From: Eublepharis macularius
Taxonomy: Eukaryota > Chordata > Lepidosauria > Squamata > Eublepharidae
Length of the DNA stretch: 64,000 nucleotides
Reading direction: 5' to 3'
Assembly: GCF_028583425.1 (NCBI RefSeq)
Contig: NC_072802.1
Span: forward strand, 18,361,926 to 18,425,925
Position 1 is the first letter of the stretch. Every line of letters starts with the position of its first letter. The position numbers and the translations under genes were made by a program. A model generated the notes under the pieces. That model was not told the origin of the DNA. It did not search any database and was given only the letters and a program-made list of their open reading frames with translations. Positions 20,736 through 32,027 of this stretch are shown piece after piece.

Positions 20736-21179
20736 TCACACAGCAAACCTGTTGCTCTTTAGGTTATGAGTTAAGCCTTTGATATTGATGCAAGACCCTC
20801 ACATGGAAAAGTTGGCCTCGTTGCCTACAGTCAGATGGCTTGCGAACGCCAGGCTCCCCCTCCTCACCATTGCAGTCGCTTGCATTGCATCAGAAGTGAC
20901 TCTCCCCTTGTTCCAGGAGAAGCTTGTCAGGCTATGCCCGTGTGCAGACGCTGCAGGCACGAGGCAGGCCTAAGCAGTGCCATTGCATGTAGGGAGACTC
21001 CTTTACGCAGACCTTCATAATTGCAACCGAATTCCAGAGGCTCGTTGTGGGCAGAGTAAATGACGCCAATCAGAAAATGTGTGCAATTATGACCAATTAT
21101 ACCCTCTCTCCGAGAATGAACCTGTGTGCCTGCAGAAATCTGCTCTAAACTCCATCTGGTCCCCCCCCCCTCCCTAAGA
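20736..21179. other. no recognised feature
   Basis: No repeat or gene that I can name. Confidence 0.35.
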
Positions 21180-21680
21180 CATTTGATCGGCCCACACCCA
21201 AACTCGGTCTTTTTCAGCTGTGGCACCAGCCCTCTGGTCTGGAATGGCTTCCCCGAGGAGGCCAGAAGAGATCCCATGCTGACCCATTTTTAAGTTTCTG
21301 CAACCACAGTAGTCAGAGAGGGAGCTCTACACTTTGTTTGCCAACTCTCAGTTGGGAAATTCCTGGAGATTTGGGAGTGGATCTTGTGTAGGAGAGGGAT
21401 GAGACCTCAGCGGGGCATAATGCCGTAGAGCCCACCCCACAAAGCAGCCGTTTCTCCAAGGGAACTGATCTCTGTGGTCTGGAGATCAGTTATAATGCTT
21501 GGAGTTCTCCAGGTGCCACCTGGAGGCTGGCAACTCTATTCTACACAATTTCTTAGTTTGTTATTCATTGTTTTTTATGCTCATTTTAATGTCAGATATA
21601 GTGCTGTGATTACTGGCTTTGCAATCCACTTTGAGTTGCCACTGTCAGTGAGAAAGACGGGATACAAGTAGTATAATTGT
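21180..21680 (+). pseudogene. L2 LINE ORF2 C-terminus and 3' end, split by MITE B
   Basis: 21180-21285 translates to a 'PLVWNGFPEEARRDP' block typical of the L2 reverse-transcriptase C-terminus. After the MITE, 21547-21680 holds the 3' region (gcaatccactttgagttgccactgtcagtgagaaagacgggatacaagtag). Confidence 0.65.
21333..21538. mobile_element. hAT MITE family B inserted in L2
   Basis: Starts tttgtttgccaactctcagttgg and ends ggaggctggcaactcta. Flanked by ctctacac (21325-21332) and ttctacac (21539-21546), an 8-bp duplication with one mismatch. Confidence 0.85.
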
Positions 21681-23672
21681 TGGGTGCTGAAAAGAAACGG
21701 GTTTTTTAACAGTGCTGTCCTAAGCACAGTTGTGCTCTTCTATGCAGAGTTACTCCATTCTAGAGAGCAATCCTAAGTGTTTATTTATTTATTTATTCAG
21801 AATATTTCTATGCCACCTCTCCCAGGAGCTTTTGCTAAGTGACACAGGGGCAAGAGCGGAAAAATCAAGCAAATCTGCTGCCATGTATTGGGCCATTTGG
21901 GTCTAGATGTCAACTGTAAAAATTCTGGAAGGGCTAAGATGAGGATGTTCCTTGCTCGGGCTCAGGGTGGAGCTAAAACATTTCAACTTTATTGGTGGTT
22001 TTGAATCTAACTTCTTGGTGTGAAAAATTATGGATGTTGCTGACCGTTAATGTGATTCAAGCATCTGGACTTCCAGTCTAGGCAGATGTTTCCAGAGCAG
22101 ATTGGGAGTGCCTGATAGCTGTCTCCAGAGACACTGATGGTTGTAGATAAGGCTGAGTACCTGGTAGATCCTGCCTTGCATTAACACTATCAGAAAACCT
22201 AGTTATGGAGAATTGCCCAAATTTCAGAGAGGAGGCTAATATGAGTGCCTCCAGGTAGACCCGATTAAAACAGGCAGCCTCCCTCTTTTGTTGTGCCTGG
22301 GGCTCACTTTAAATCTACTCCCCATGACTGTTGCCAGGGGATTGCCATGTTTGAGCCACCTGTGTAGGTAGGAGCTTTTGGGCTTCCCTATGCTGGGTCT
22401 CCTAGGCTGGGTATCCGTTCCAAAATCTCACTCAAAATGTCCCCCAGTAGGATTATCCCTATAGTAGTCGATAAATTCTCAGGGCAGGGCTAATTTCCCC
22501 TCCCCTCCACTGATATTCTCTCCATTTTGTGCTTCCTGGAGCATATTCTGTTCACATCACACACGTGTGGGGGGAGAGCCTTTTTCTTTTGGTTAATTTA
22601 TAAAGCCGTTTTTTGTCTGCCTCCTGGGGAGCCACTTGACCGCGCAGGAACCCTTTCCTTGTCTGAGCAGGCAGATGGCTGGGTCCTGAAGTTCTCATCA
22701 TCCAGGCAGGGGTCAGCCTCTTTCCCACTTGCTATAGTGCTGATTTGTGTGGAATAAAGTGTTCCAAGGGGCCATTTCAGTCAGCACAAAACCAATGTTT
22801 GTGAAAGCCAGACGCCGGAGCCAGTCAGGTGCTCCTGCATCATCTGACTCAAGAGGCAGCCGGGCGATTGCATCTCTCTCTGTCTAATGCTTCATGTCTC
22901 GCTCCATTCGATCTGGTTTCCATGGCAGCAACATCCTTTTCCAGGAAGGGGGGGGGGGTCTCTCTATGTCATCTGCTTTCTTCCTCATCTCCATTTTTGG
23001 CCAGACAGGAGCCAATCGAAGATGTCACTTGATATCAGAAACAAAACTTGAACTCAGTGCATATGTGTCAAAAGGAAGAGAGAGCTGGGAGGGACTATTT
23101 GTTTGGAACATCAAGAAAATCATTTTGAAACAACAAGGTTGATGACTCCAGAATACCACAGCAAACATTTTCCTCATATGTGTCCTGCTGCTTGCTTTCT
23201 TTGGTCATCTTTGAAGTTGCTTTCTCCTCCTTGCCCCTGCAACCTTTGAGTTTCTCTACACTAGACATCTGACACATGAAGTACATATGTTGGACAATGC
23301 AATGTTAGCCAGGAAGGGTTGTTTAAAAGGACAGAGCCCGGCTGGGCAAAGGCTTTGCTATACACTGGAGCTGTGTGAAGGGGCTGTGAAATGCCAGAAG
23401 GAAAACCTCTCCAGGTCCAAGCCTGGCTCTGGAAGGCAGCTCCAGCCCATTTCCACTCCTTGCTGCTCTCTGGTTGTGATCCCACACAGTTTTAGCCTGG
23501 AGAGGTGAAATTGACAGAGCCTTCAGGGAGCAAAGATGAAATTGACAGATGTTCTCAGGTGCAATCTCTGCTGGCTCTGTCTTTTTAAACTATGCTTCCT
23601 GGCTAACATTGCATCTCCCTACACTTGGCAAACATGCCCCGAGGGGTCTCGTATAGAGAGACTCTTTGTCAT
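21681..23672. other. no firmly recognised feature
   Basis: 21715-21776 is a family E fragment. 21781-21850 (ttatttatttatttattcagaatatttctatgccacctc) is the complement of an L2-like tail. A poly-G run is at 22950-22958. I see no gene. Confidence 0.4.
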
Positions 23673-23792
23673 GAGTACATGAAGCCTTCTACTGAATCAA
23701 TTCAGACCACTGGATCATTTAGGTCAGTACTCTCTACTCAGACGGACAACAGCTGTCCAGGGTCTCAGGTGAAAGTCTTCTATATCACCCAA
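23673..23792 (-). mobile_element. SINE-T fragment, minus strand
   Basis: gtacatgaagccttctactgaatcaattcagaccactggatcatttaggtcagtactctctactcagacggacaacagctgtccagggtctcagg is the complement of the SINE-T 3' half. Confidence 0.75.
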
Positions 23793-24115
23793 AACTTCAG
23801 AGCAAAGCAGGTTTTGGAGAGATTGGAGAAAAGCCAGGAAACCCCTGGGGAATGCACCATGATACTGTGGGAAAGCAGTAAGAAAAAAAATTACACTTCC
23901 CAACAGCATATAGCCTGTGAGGAAATGTCCTTTGAGTTTTTAGAAATAGTAACCAGGCCTGACCCCCAGGTGCATTGGGACCGCAGCAATGAGATATTGG
24001 GGGGGGGTATTAACCACCCACCCACCCACATACTCCTCCCAAATCAGTATTTAGGCAAAGCATTCAGACAGTGGGGGGAAAATCAAGGCTGAATGAAACA
24101 GTCATCTAATTCTAC

Positions 24116-24337
24116 TAGGATTTCCAGCTCCAGGTTGGAAATTCCTGGAGTTTTTGTGGGGGGGGGGCAGTGGAACTTGAAGAGTTCAGGGAGGGGACAA
24201 ACCATGCAGTTCTCCTCCCCCCCCCCCACACACACACACAAGCAGCCATTTTCGCCAGTGGAAATGATCTCTGTTGACTGGAGATGAATTGTAATTCTGG
24301 GAGAACTCCAGCCACCCCCTGGAGGTTGGCAATCCTA
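24116..24337. mobile_element. hAT MITE family B, complete, 222 bp
   Basis: Starts taggatttccagctccagg and ends ggaggttggcaatccta. Flanks aattctac / aattccat are a decayed 8-bp duplication (6 of 8 match). An expanded poly-C/CA tract lies in the middle (24217-24240). Confidence 0.85.
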
Positions 24338-24432
24338 AATTCCATCTCTACCTGCCCAATTCCTGGGTTTTGTGGAGCAGAACCCAAATTCAGATCCTCT
24401 CTCTTCTGTGCAGCTTGTTGGTGACCATTGCC

Positions 24433-24500
24433 TTTCTCTCTCTCTCTCTCTCTCTCTCCCTCCCTCTCCCCCTCCCCCTCCCTCCCTCTCTCTCTCTTTC
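24433..24500. repeat. (TC)n / CT-rich microsatellite
   Basis: Long pyrimidine run of TC units grading into CCCTCC. It produces spurious Leu/Ser and Arg/Glu frames on the two strands. Confidence 0.95.
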
Positions 24501-24580
24501 AGCCTGCCATACCACACAGGGTTGCAGTGAGGATAAAATGGGGAAGGGAGAATCAGATATGTGCTCCTGAGCTCCTTGAA
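24500..24580 (+). mobile_element. MIR-like 3' fragment
   Basis: ccacacagggttgcagtgaggataaaatggggaagggagaatcagatatgtgc matches the MIR-like 3' core. Confidence 0.4.
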
Positions 24581-24685
24581 GGAAGTGCAAGGTTGAAAGG
24601 AGGATAGTTCTCTCCATGTTTTCAAACATATCTGTGGGTCAAACTAGGCAAGATGCTGTGGCTAGAGGATCTGGATTATTTTAAA

Positions 24686-24877
24686 ACAGCAATGAGTCCA
24701 GTAGCACCTTTAAGACTAACCAACTTAATTGTAGCATAAGCTTTCGAGTAGCATCATGATGAAGAGAGCTGTGGTTCTCGAAAGCTTATGCTACAATTAA
24801 GTTGGTTAGTCTTAAAGGTGCTTCTGGACTCTTTACTACTTTGCAACTACAGGTTATCATGGCTAACTCCTCTGGAT
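24686..24877. mobile_element. palindromic retroelement family F1
   Basis: Inverted arms of 55 bp at 24694-24748 and 24777-24831, nearly perfect, starting gagtccagtagcaccttt. The 28-bp loop is tagcatcatgatgaagagagctgtggtt. The right tail ends tatcatggctaactcctctggatc, complementary to the start of the element at 36615. Confidence 0.8.
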
Positions 24878-25333
24878 CTATGACCATGGAAAGCGTCATT
24901 TTAAAAGAAACCCTTGCTTCCATGCCATTTGGGGGCAGTGTGTTTAATTGCCATAATTACCCTTCATCGCACAGTTGTGTAATTTCACTTAATTACATTT
25001 GTAGTGTAGATTCTTAAAATTACTCCACTGGAGCACTTAATTTCACGACAGCCCATAATGAACCTCCATGAAAACAATGCTTTCCAAATGTTCCTTTGGC
25101 AGCATTCGAAACTCGACACTGACGGCTCTGACAGCTTTTCTTGGTTATAGCCCTGAAAAGGGGGGGGGGCATAAAATATTAACACCCACATTTGGAACTA
25201 AGTAATTGCCAAAGGTAGTAGTGAAGAAGCAAAACAATTCCAAAATTACAGGTATACCAAAACATACCAGTCACTTGCTGTTGTACAACTGATATTCTTT
25301 GCTTTCTATCTTGGGGTTCAAGACAAATGTATG
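24878..25333. other. no recognised feature
   Basis: Unassigned AT-rich DNA. Confidence 0.35.
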
Positions 25334-25348
25334 ACATCCTTTCTGTGT

Positions 25349-25643
25349 TGGTTGTTGTGGGTTTTCCGGGCTGTATTGCCATGGTCTTGGCATTGTAGTT
25401 CCTGACGTTTCGCCAGCAGCTGTGGCTGGCATCTTCAGAGGTGTAGCACCAAAAGACAGAGATCTCTCAGTGTCTCAGTGTCTCAGGACACTGAGAGATC
25501 TCTGTCTTTTGGTGCTACACCTCTGAAGATGCCAGCCACAGCTGCTGGCGAAACGTCAGGAACTACAATGCCAAGACTACGGCAATACAGCCCGGAAAAC
25601 CCACAACAACCATCGTTCTCCGGCCATGAAAGCCTTCGACAAT
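25349..25643. mobile_element. palindromic retroelement family F2, complete 295 bp with 15-bp TSD
   Basis: Arms 25349-25474 and 25487-25611 are inverted copies with about two mismatches over 125 bp. The spacer is 12 bp. A one-sided tail (25612-25643, atcgttctccggccatgaaagcc...) follows. The duplication acatcctttctgtgt is perfect at 25334-25348 and 25644-25658. A long target duplication means target-primed reverse transcription, not cut-and-paste. Inverted terminal copies suggest a Penelope-like element (inference). Single-arm copies are at 20408 and 40874. Confidence 0.85.
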
Positions 25644-25658
25644 ACATCCTTTCTGTGT

Positions 25659-27696
25659 GCTCCATATTGTCCGCTGCACCAATATTTGCCTATCCTATCT
25701 GGAAACACTGGTTCATCCTTTGGTTACACAGCCTATACCGTCCTCACTGTTCTACACAGAAACTTACCAGATAGGTTAAGGTTGCAAAGTTACCAGACAT
25801 CTAGAGATCATGGAAATGTGATCCTCACCACAGATCTCTTGTGTACAGAATAAGGGTGTGTGCTGGAAAAATATCATTTTAATTCTGTTTTGTAATTCAA
25901 GAAAGAGAAGGTGTATCTATTTTAAGAATTCTTGGGAATGTTGTGTCGTAAAGATTTGTTGGGTTCCATTTCTTTTTCATTAAGATCCGACTGGATGTCT
26001 GCCCACTGTTTTCCATGCAGGGGAAATGGCAGATTTCCCTAACTGGACTTTTTTCACTAAATGGAATTAAAATATTTATTTCTTTTATTTATTTATTTTG
26101 GACTTTTATTCCACCCTCCCTGCAAGCAGGCTCAAGGCGGATCACATCATTTAAAACCATAATAAATATCATGTGTTCCATAAAACCAATAAAACATTTA
26201 AAAAAGAATCAGCATTCAGCATTCCGTAAAATATCACCGGCAACAGATGGCAGCAATCAATATTATCTAATGTGAAGCAGATGGTGGACAAACCTAATTG
26301 GGAGGGTTTAGATCGTTTCTCTTCCCCTCTTACCAAGCCGGCGGAGACCTGGCCCAGTCTCAACCAAATATGAGAGAATCGTCTAAAGAATCCCAGTATT
26401 TCAAGTGAGTTGGACAAAGGGGGCTGATTTTACAACCCCTTGAACCAAGTATTCCCAAGCATCCTTTCTGCATATGGCTGCTGGTTTTTAGGAGCAGCAG
26501 ATTCAGAGTTTTGGGGGGGGGGGGGCAAACTTAGTAACTGTGAGTAAAAGTAGTCCTTCCAGGGTGTCTGTCTAGTGAGGCACCAACCCATCTCTCCAAT
26601 CAAATTGCAGAGATATAGGAGCATTTTTGTTGTTGAGGCAAGCTTATGTCATGTTGCAACTGGTTCACGGGGAGTGGCTCCTCAGACCACGTGGACTCTC
26701 ATTACAGGGATACATGCTGCAGAAAAGCTTCATTCTTCTGCAAAGCACTGGAGAGGCGGCCGCACAGGCAGTGTGAGTGACGCTTTTCTAGACTTTGTGG
26801 GATCAATAATACATGCACATGATGAAAAAAACAAGGAACAACAAACTCTTCAGAAGCACAGAACAGCAAATGCAGAAGATAACAACCCCCCCCCCGAGAT
26901 TAATCGGCACAGAACCCAAAACAACAATGACAATAATACATCTCCCAAACTACGCCCCACCCCTCAAGGACCAAACGTTGCCCCACTTTACTACCCCTGT
27001 GGGAAAAAGGAGGAAGGGAAGCGGTAATAAATCAATAATCAAAATGAATAAATCCACTCTGTTGACAAAAGAGTCCAGTGCATTCCAGGCAGGATATGTC
27101 TGGCCAAGCAAGGCATCTGTCCCAGGACACATGGAGCAGTGCGGCATACATGCGATGCAAAATGGCTAACGTAACTGACGGTAACCATTTAAAATTTCCC
27201 TCTCCTCCAAGAAAGACAGGGTGACTGTCCTGATCAATTGCAGGCTGATTCCATTAAATTCCCGACAATTAATTCACAATGTTAACAGATCCAGGAGTAG
27301 TTCAGGGAAGGCTTGGGACTCCATCAGATATGGCCTTTGATATAGCCTACCATATCTAATGCCGGGTAAGTCAGATGCTTCCTATGTTCAGCAATATCCC
27401 ACTGCACACACCTTCCGCAGAGATCTCAGCTTCCACAGGGAATTCCACAGCTTCTCAAAGCATATGTTAAAAGCCACAGGACAAGTTTCTAAACAACACA
27501 GAGCACAACACCTAGCTGGAATAGGATTTGCTTTCTTCTTTCTTGTGTGCAATGATGGTCAGATCAGGTTTTTGTAAATCAAGGGTTAACAGTTACATCA
27601 CAGTCCTGACTTGGCAGAAGATCTGGTTCAGTCTCCAGTTAAAGGGTCTGTTACTGGTCTAAAAGTATCAGTGCTCTGCCTCAGTACCATGTCAGA
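25659..27696. other. L2 tail and unrecognised DNA
   Basis: 26085-26175 (tatttattttggacttttattccaccctccctgcaagcaggctcaaggcgg) is the complement of an L2-like 3' end. Poly-G is at 26514-26524. The 150-aa frame at 26575-27027 is repeat-rich and has no domain. Likely the intron upstream of the TENT5D exon. Confidence 0.4.
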
Positions 27697-27860
27697 CTAG
27701 GACCTGGGGGACAAGAGTTCGAATCCCGACTCTGCTGTGTGATCTTGGGCCAGTCATAAGTTATCGGCATTGTTTTGAGGATCAAATGGAGAAAGGGAGA
27801 ATGCTGTGGACCACTTTGGATCCCTGGTGGGATAAAAATATCTAAATAAGTAAATGTTCA
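27697..27860 (+). mobile_element. MIR-like SINE
   Basis: gttcgaatcccgactctgctgtgtgatcttgggccagtcat is the MIR-type tRNA B box and core. The 3' part ctttggatccctggtgggataaaaat follows. Confidence 0.65.
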
Positions 27861-27934
27861 TATCTAGCAATATGTGTTTCAGAGAGCAAAATATTTACCC
27901 TAAGCAACAAATGCAAAGAGAATTGCCTCGGTGT

Positions 27935-28110
27935 AGAGACTGAGCTATGAACCAGGTAACCTTAGGCAAAGCCACTCCCCCTTCTCCTCAGCCCTTCCTC
28001 AGGAACAGGAATGCTAGCCTACCTTAAAGGATCGTTGTAACAACAATGTATTTGACATGCATTGAGTACTCAAAAGCACTGCATAAATGCTAGGCGTTGT
28101 TAATAAAAAC
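27935..28110 (+). mobile_element. MIR SINE fragment in the intron before the TENT5D exon
   Basis: accaggtaaccttaggcaaagccact... aggatcgttgtaacaacaatgtatttgacatgcattgagtactcaaaagcactgcataaatgctaggcgttgttaa follows the MIR core and 3' end order. Confidence 0.6.
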
Positions 28111-28239
28111 CAAAGCTGTCTGTTATTAATAGCCCAAGAGGGCAAGCTGAAATTTCTTCCTGACTCCAAACGTGACCATTAATAATATCTGGAGCATTTA
28201 TCACATAACCCAAATGCTTTTTGGTGCATTTGAGAAGTT

Positions 28240-28272
28240 TCTGACTTTTCCCTTTGTGTTTTTCTCTTTCAG
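28240..28272 (+). promoter_or_regulatory. 3' splice site of the TENT5D coding exon
   Basis: Pyrimidine tract (cttttccctttgtgtttttctctttc) ending in AG at 28271-28272. The exon would begin 16 bp before the initiator ATG. This explains why the frame running in from 28172 is not part of the protein. Confidence 0.75.
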
Positions 28273-28288
28273 TTTACCACCTGATTTC

Positions 28289-29467
28289 ATGATGACTGAG
28301 GATTCAGATCACAGATTCAGTTGTCTCACCTGGGAACAGATTAAAATATTGGATCAAGTGTTAACAGAGGCAATTCCCATTCATGGAAGAGGGAATTTCC
28401 CAACGCTGGAGGTAAAGCCAAAGGACATAATTCACGTTGTCAAGGAGCAGCTAACCAAGAAGCAAATTGTCATCCGGGATATCCGCCTGAATGGCTCCAC
28501 AGCAAGTCACATCCTTGCAAAGCAGAACGGCACCAGCTACAAAGACCTGGACATCATTTTTGGGGTTGAACTTCCAAGCGAGCATGAATTTCAGGTTGTT
28601 AAGGAAGCTGTCCTGAATTGCCTTTTGGACTTTTTGCCAAAATGTGTCAACAAGGAAAAGATCACGGCACAGACTATGAAGGACGCCTATGTGCAGAAGA
28701 TGGTCAAAGTGTCCACAGATCACGATCGCTGGAGCCTTATCTCGTTGTCCAACAACAGCGGCAAGAATGTTGAACTCAAGTTTGTGAATTCCCTCAGGAG
28801 GCAGTTTGAGTTCAGTGTGGACTCGTTTCAGATTATCCTGGACTCCGTATTGAACGTTTATAGCGGTGTGGACAGCAAATTGTCAGAAGACTCTCAACTT
28901 TCCGTTATTGCCGAGAGCATGTATGGAGACTTCAAGGAGGCAATGGATCACCTGAAATATAAACTGATCGCTACCAGGAACCCAGAAGAAATCCGAGGAG
29001 GAGGCCTTTTGAAATACAGCAATCTTCTGGTGCGGGATTTTAAGCCGGCGGACGAGGCAGAGATTAAATCATTGGAACGCTACATGTGTTCGCGGTTCTT
29101 CATCGATTTCCCTGACGTCGCGGAGCAGCAGAGGAAGATTGAGTCCTACTTGCGCAACCATTTCATCGGGGAAGAAAAAAGCAAATACGACTACCTGATG
29201 ACTCTGCGCGGGGTTGTGAACGAGAGCACCGTTTGCCTAATGGGGCACGAGCGAAGGCAGACGCTGAACATGATCACAATCTTGGCTCTCAAAGTACTCG
29301 GAGAGCAAAACATCATTCCCAATGCAGCGAACGTAACATGCTACTATCAGCCTGCTCCGTACATCAGCGACAGGAATTTCAACAATTATTATATTGCCCA
29401 TGGACAGCCGCCCATTCTCTACCAGCCCTTTTCCTTTCACGTACACATGCAAAGTGGTATGGTGTAA
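28289..29467 (+). CDS. TENT5D: terminal nucleotidyltransferase 5D-like (FAM46 family poly(A) polymerase), 392 aa
   Basis: TENT5/FAM46 enzymes are non-canonical cytoplasmic poly(A) polymerases that add adenosines to selected mRNAs, notably those of secreted proteins; TENT5D is testis-biased in mammals (family knowledge). The nucleotidyltransferase core shows the LNGS turn at 67-70, the catalytic DLD at Asp86/Asp88 and a third acidic residue in VELKFV at Glu162. The family blocks [12 protein letters not shown] (170-181), [31 protein letters not shown] and [18 protein letters not shown] are all present. [11 protein letters not shown] and FGVELP favour paralogue D over A, B or C; the C-terminus ([14 protein letters not shown]) looks like A/C. 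The length agrees with ~390 aa for C and D. The whole coding region is in one exon, as in mammalian TENT5C/D. Start: first ATG of an ATGATG pair after the splice acceptor; 28292 is the alternative. No frameshift or stop. Confidence 0.88.
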   Translation: MMTEDSDHRFSCLTWEQIKILDQVLTEAIPIHGRGNFPTLEVKPKDIIHVVKEQLTKKQIVIRDIRLNGSTASHILAKQNGTSYKDLDIIFGVELPSEHEFQVVKEAVLNCLLDFLPKCVNKEKITAQTMKDAYVQKMVKVSTDHDRWSLISLSNNSGKNVELKFVNSLRRQFEFSVDSFQIILDSVLNVYSGVDSKLSEDSQLSVIAESMYGDFKEAMDHLKYKLIATRNPEEIRGGGLLKYSNLLVRDFKPADEAEIKSLERYMCSRFFIDFPDVAEQQRKIESYLRNHFIGEEKSKYDYLMTLRGVVNESTVCLMGHERRQTLNMITILALKVLGEQNIIPNAANVTCYYQPAPYISDRNFNNYYIAHGQPPILYQPFSFHVHMQSGMV

Positions 29468-32027
29468 GAAACCACACCACCGTCTTGCCTTACATCAATG
29501 CCCGCTCCTTCCTCACCCCGTCAATCCCTAAGCACTTCGGAATAAAGCCCTCGTTAAAGCAAATTTCCCTACCACTTCTGATTTTCAGGACCTCTCTCTT
29601 TTTTGTTGGTGTGTGTGCCTGTGTGGAGCTGCCAACAATCACTGATCAGCCAAGCACTCGGAAATATCTGTTCAGCGGCTCATGACATCTTCTGTTATAT
29701 ATTGTATTAATTATGTGTTGACTGTTGAGTTTCCAGCCTAGAGTCCTACAACTATTCATGCACATCATTATGTCTGTCTCTCTGTTGTAGTGATCTGATT
29801 GGCTACTCATGGCCTGGCCAATCAGCGGTATGAGTGCCACATAGCCCATCAAGTTAGTGGCATGCATGGACTGGAGTGGGAGGGACTGTGGGCCTGGCTA
29901 TAATGTAAAATCAGGTGAAAACTTCTGCCTGTTTTTCCAGGGCTTTGCTTTTGTTTATGACTTTGTTTGGAAGTTGAGAAGCAAAGGAGTCTCAATGAAC
30001 AGAGATGACATGAACAGCTACATCTCTAAAGACCACTGGAGTGATTCTGTTCTATACTTTCAACTTGGCTGGTGGTACACTTGATGGAAATGTTGCCCAC
30101 CACCCATCTAATCTGTATGCCCCCATTTCATAGCAGACATATATAGGACCCAATCCAGCAGGAAGATCTGCTCTGCGAGCCCCATTGAAAAGAACAGCAG
30201 TGCTCACACAGGTAGTTCTCGTTCATTTGAATGGGGCTCATGGCGAAGATTCCCTTATGGAATTGCACCCAGATGACATTCGCACAAAGAAATATACACA
30301 AGGAAATCAAGCAAGCAAGTAAAGACTCAGCAACTGTAGTCCAACCCCCATTTGCCTGGAATTAAATATGTATTTCAACATGTTGCCACTTTTGACTGTT
30401 AAATTCCTAGTTTAAGTCAAATGGCTAAAGTTGCCAAGTATGTTAAGGGATGGAATAATGGCATAAAGATTAGTGCTGGTACAGGGATATCACCATAAGT
30501 TATCAACAGCTAATATTTCAAATACACTTTTGGATTGAGAAGGATTTCAAGCCAGGGCAATGCTTAATTTTTGAGGTTTTGGGCCTTGCCGTTTCTTTCA
30601 GAAGAAAGCCCTACTTTTTAATTGTAAGAGTATGAGGGCAGGCAGCATTTTCTCAGTGGTGAGCAAAAGGCACTCTGTGCATGGTCAGAAGTACCATTAT
30701 TTATTATCTATGACTTCATATGTAGTGGAGTTGGGTGTGATTAGAAGAGGAGCAGAGCCATGAAGCCAAGATCTATAATACCTGCAAGATATATTAAAGT
30801 CTGCAGCACAGATCTGCCTGTAGATAAGACCAGCTTTGATCCACTGGTATGTTCCTGCAGACAGAGTGATTGCCACCCATGGAGTGTGACTTTCTCTACC
30901 CCTTCATCCTCAAAAATGAGCCCGTGGATCCAGGCCAAGGGTGGTGGTGGTGGTTGTCGTCATTGTCATTGTTATTGTTATTATTATTTCAATCTGCACT
31001 ATAGTCTCTGCAGACAGCTTATCTAAAACATTCTTTGTGCTCCAGCTAAGAAACAAGCCCCAAAATCTGAGTCAAAGGCTGAAATTTGGCTCGGTAGAAC
31101 ATTGTTTTCTGCGGATATTGTCTGTCGTATGAAGAGCAGAGTTGCAGGCCAAAACCAGATGTTACTGCAGATGCAGAGATGCCACCAAACGTAGCAGCCC
31201 TGCATTTCCTCCTCCTGCCCTTCCCAATAACTTCTAGCAAAACGACCCCGCTGTGAGCTTTCCAATAGCTGCAATGGGCTGTGAATGAAATCAAGTAGGG
31301 GCAGGGAACCTTGTGGTACACCGAATAAATGTTGCATGTTTTGGGCTGCATTCAGTTAACACCTTCAACTGTAGTTAGATCAGATCCTGGCTGCTTCCAC
31401 ACAGGATTTTCCCTTCAAAGGGAGAAGAGCATGCCCCTGCATTGAAAAGGAACATCCACCTCATCTCATGCTCATTCTAAGCACTACCTGTGGAACCTTA
31501 GGGGCTTCCGCTTTTAAACCGGATCAAATATAAACCTGCTCTGATCAGGTTTGGGTTGCTATTAGTGGATTATCAATATAGACATTCTACCTGCAGCCAA
31601 TGCAGGGAGGCAGCACTGTTAAAGCTCTGCCTTCAAAATGGTCAGATTATGCATCACATTTCTTTCATCCCTTTCGTCCCTTTCAAGGGCTTTTTTTTAG
31701 CTTTCCCAGCTGGGCCATGGTATAGCTTTACACTGTGATTCAGCTGGGAAGGGGAAAGAAGGGAAGTTACTGGGTCTCACAAGGCCTGGCACAATTGTTG
31801 CTGTGTCAGCCTTTTTGCAGCAGAGATTGAGGAGGAGGGGAAGGTGTAGGGAGGCAGTGACAGCAGCAGATGTGCAAACTGCAGTTTAACAAAATCTTGG
31901 TAGAGCGTGTTGTCTGAATGCAGCTGAGATGTTATGAGAAAGAGAGGAGTAAGCAACATAAATAGTTTTTGTGAGCAATTGCCGGGCTCCTGCTGTAATA
32001 TTTAGTTTAATAGTATAATATCTGGCC
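29468..32027. other. 3' untranslated region and downstream flank of TENT5D
   Basis: The stop TAA is at 29465-29467. No further coding exon or named repeat is seen. A GT/TTG-rich low-complexity stretch lies at 30941-30990. The true 3' end of the transcript cannot be set from sequence alone; AATAAA occurs at 29541 and again near 31324. Confidence 0.45.
29541..29546 (+). terminator. candidate polyadenylation signal AATAAA for TENT5D
   Basis: Canonical hexamer 74 bp after the stop codon. A GT-rich element (ttttgttggtgtgtgtgcctgtgtgg) lies about 50-80 bp further on. It would give a very short 3' UTR; TENT5 mRNAs usually have longer ones, so the main site may be downstream. Confidence 0.25.

Noticed and set aside
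26575..27027. 150-aa frame as a gene
   Set aside because: Low-complexity Asn/Thr/Pro-rich translation with no domain, no splice or start context and no homology that I recognise.
28172..28288. In-frame N-terminal extension of the TENT5D reading frame
   Set aside because: It runs through a pyrimidine tract and splice acceptor AG at 28271-28272 and has no TENT5 similarity, so it is intron read-through.
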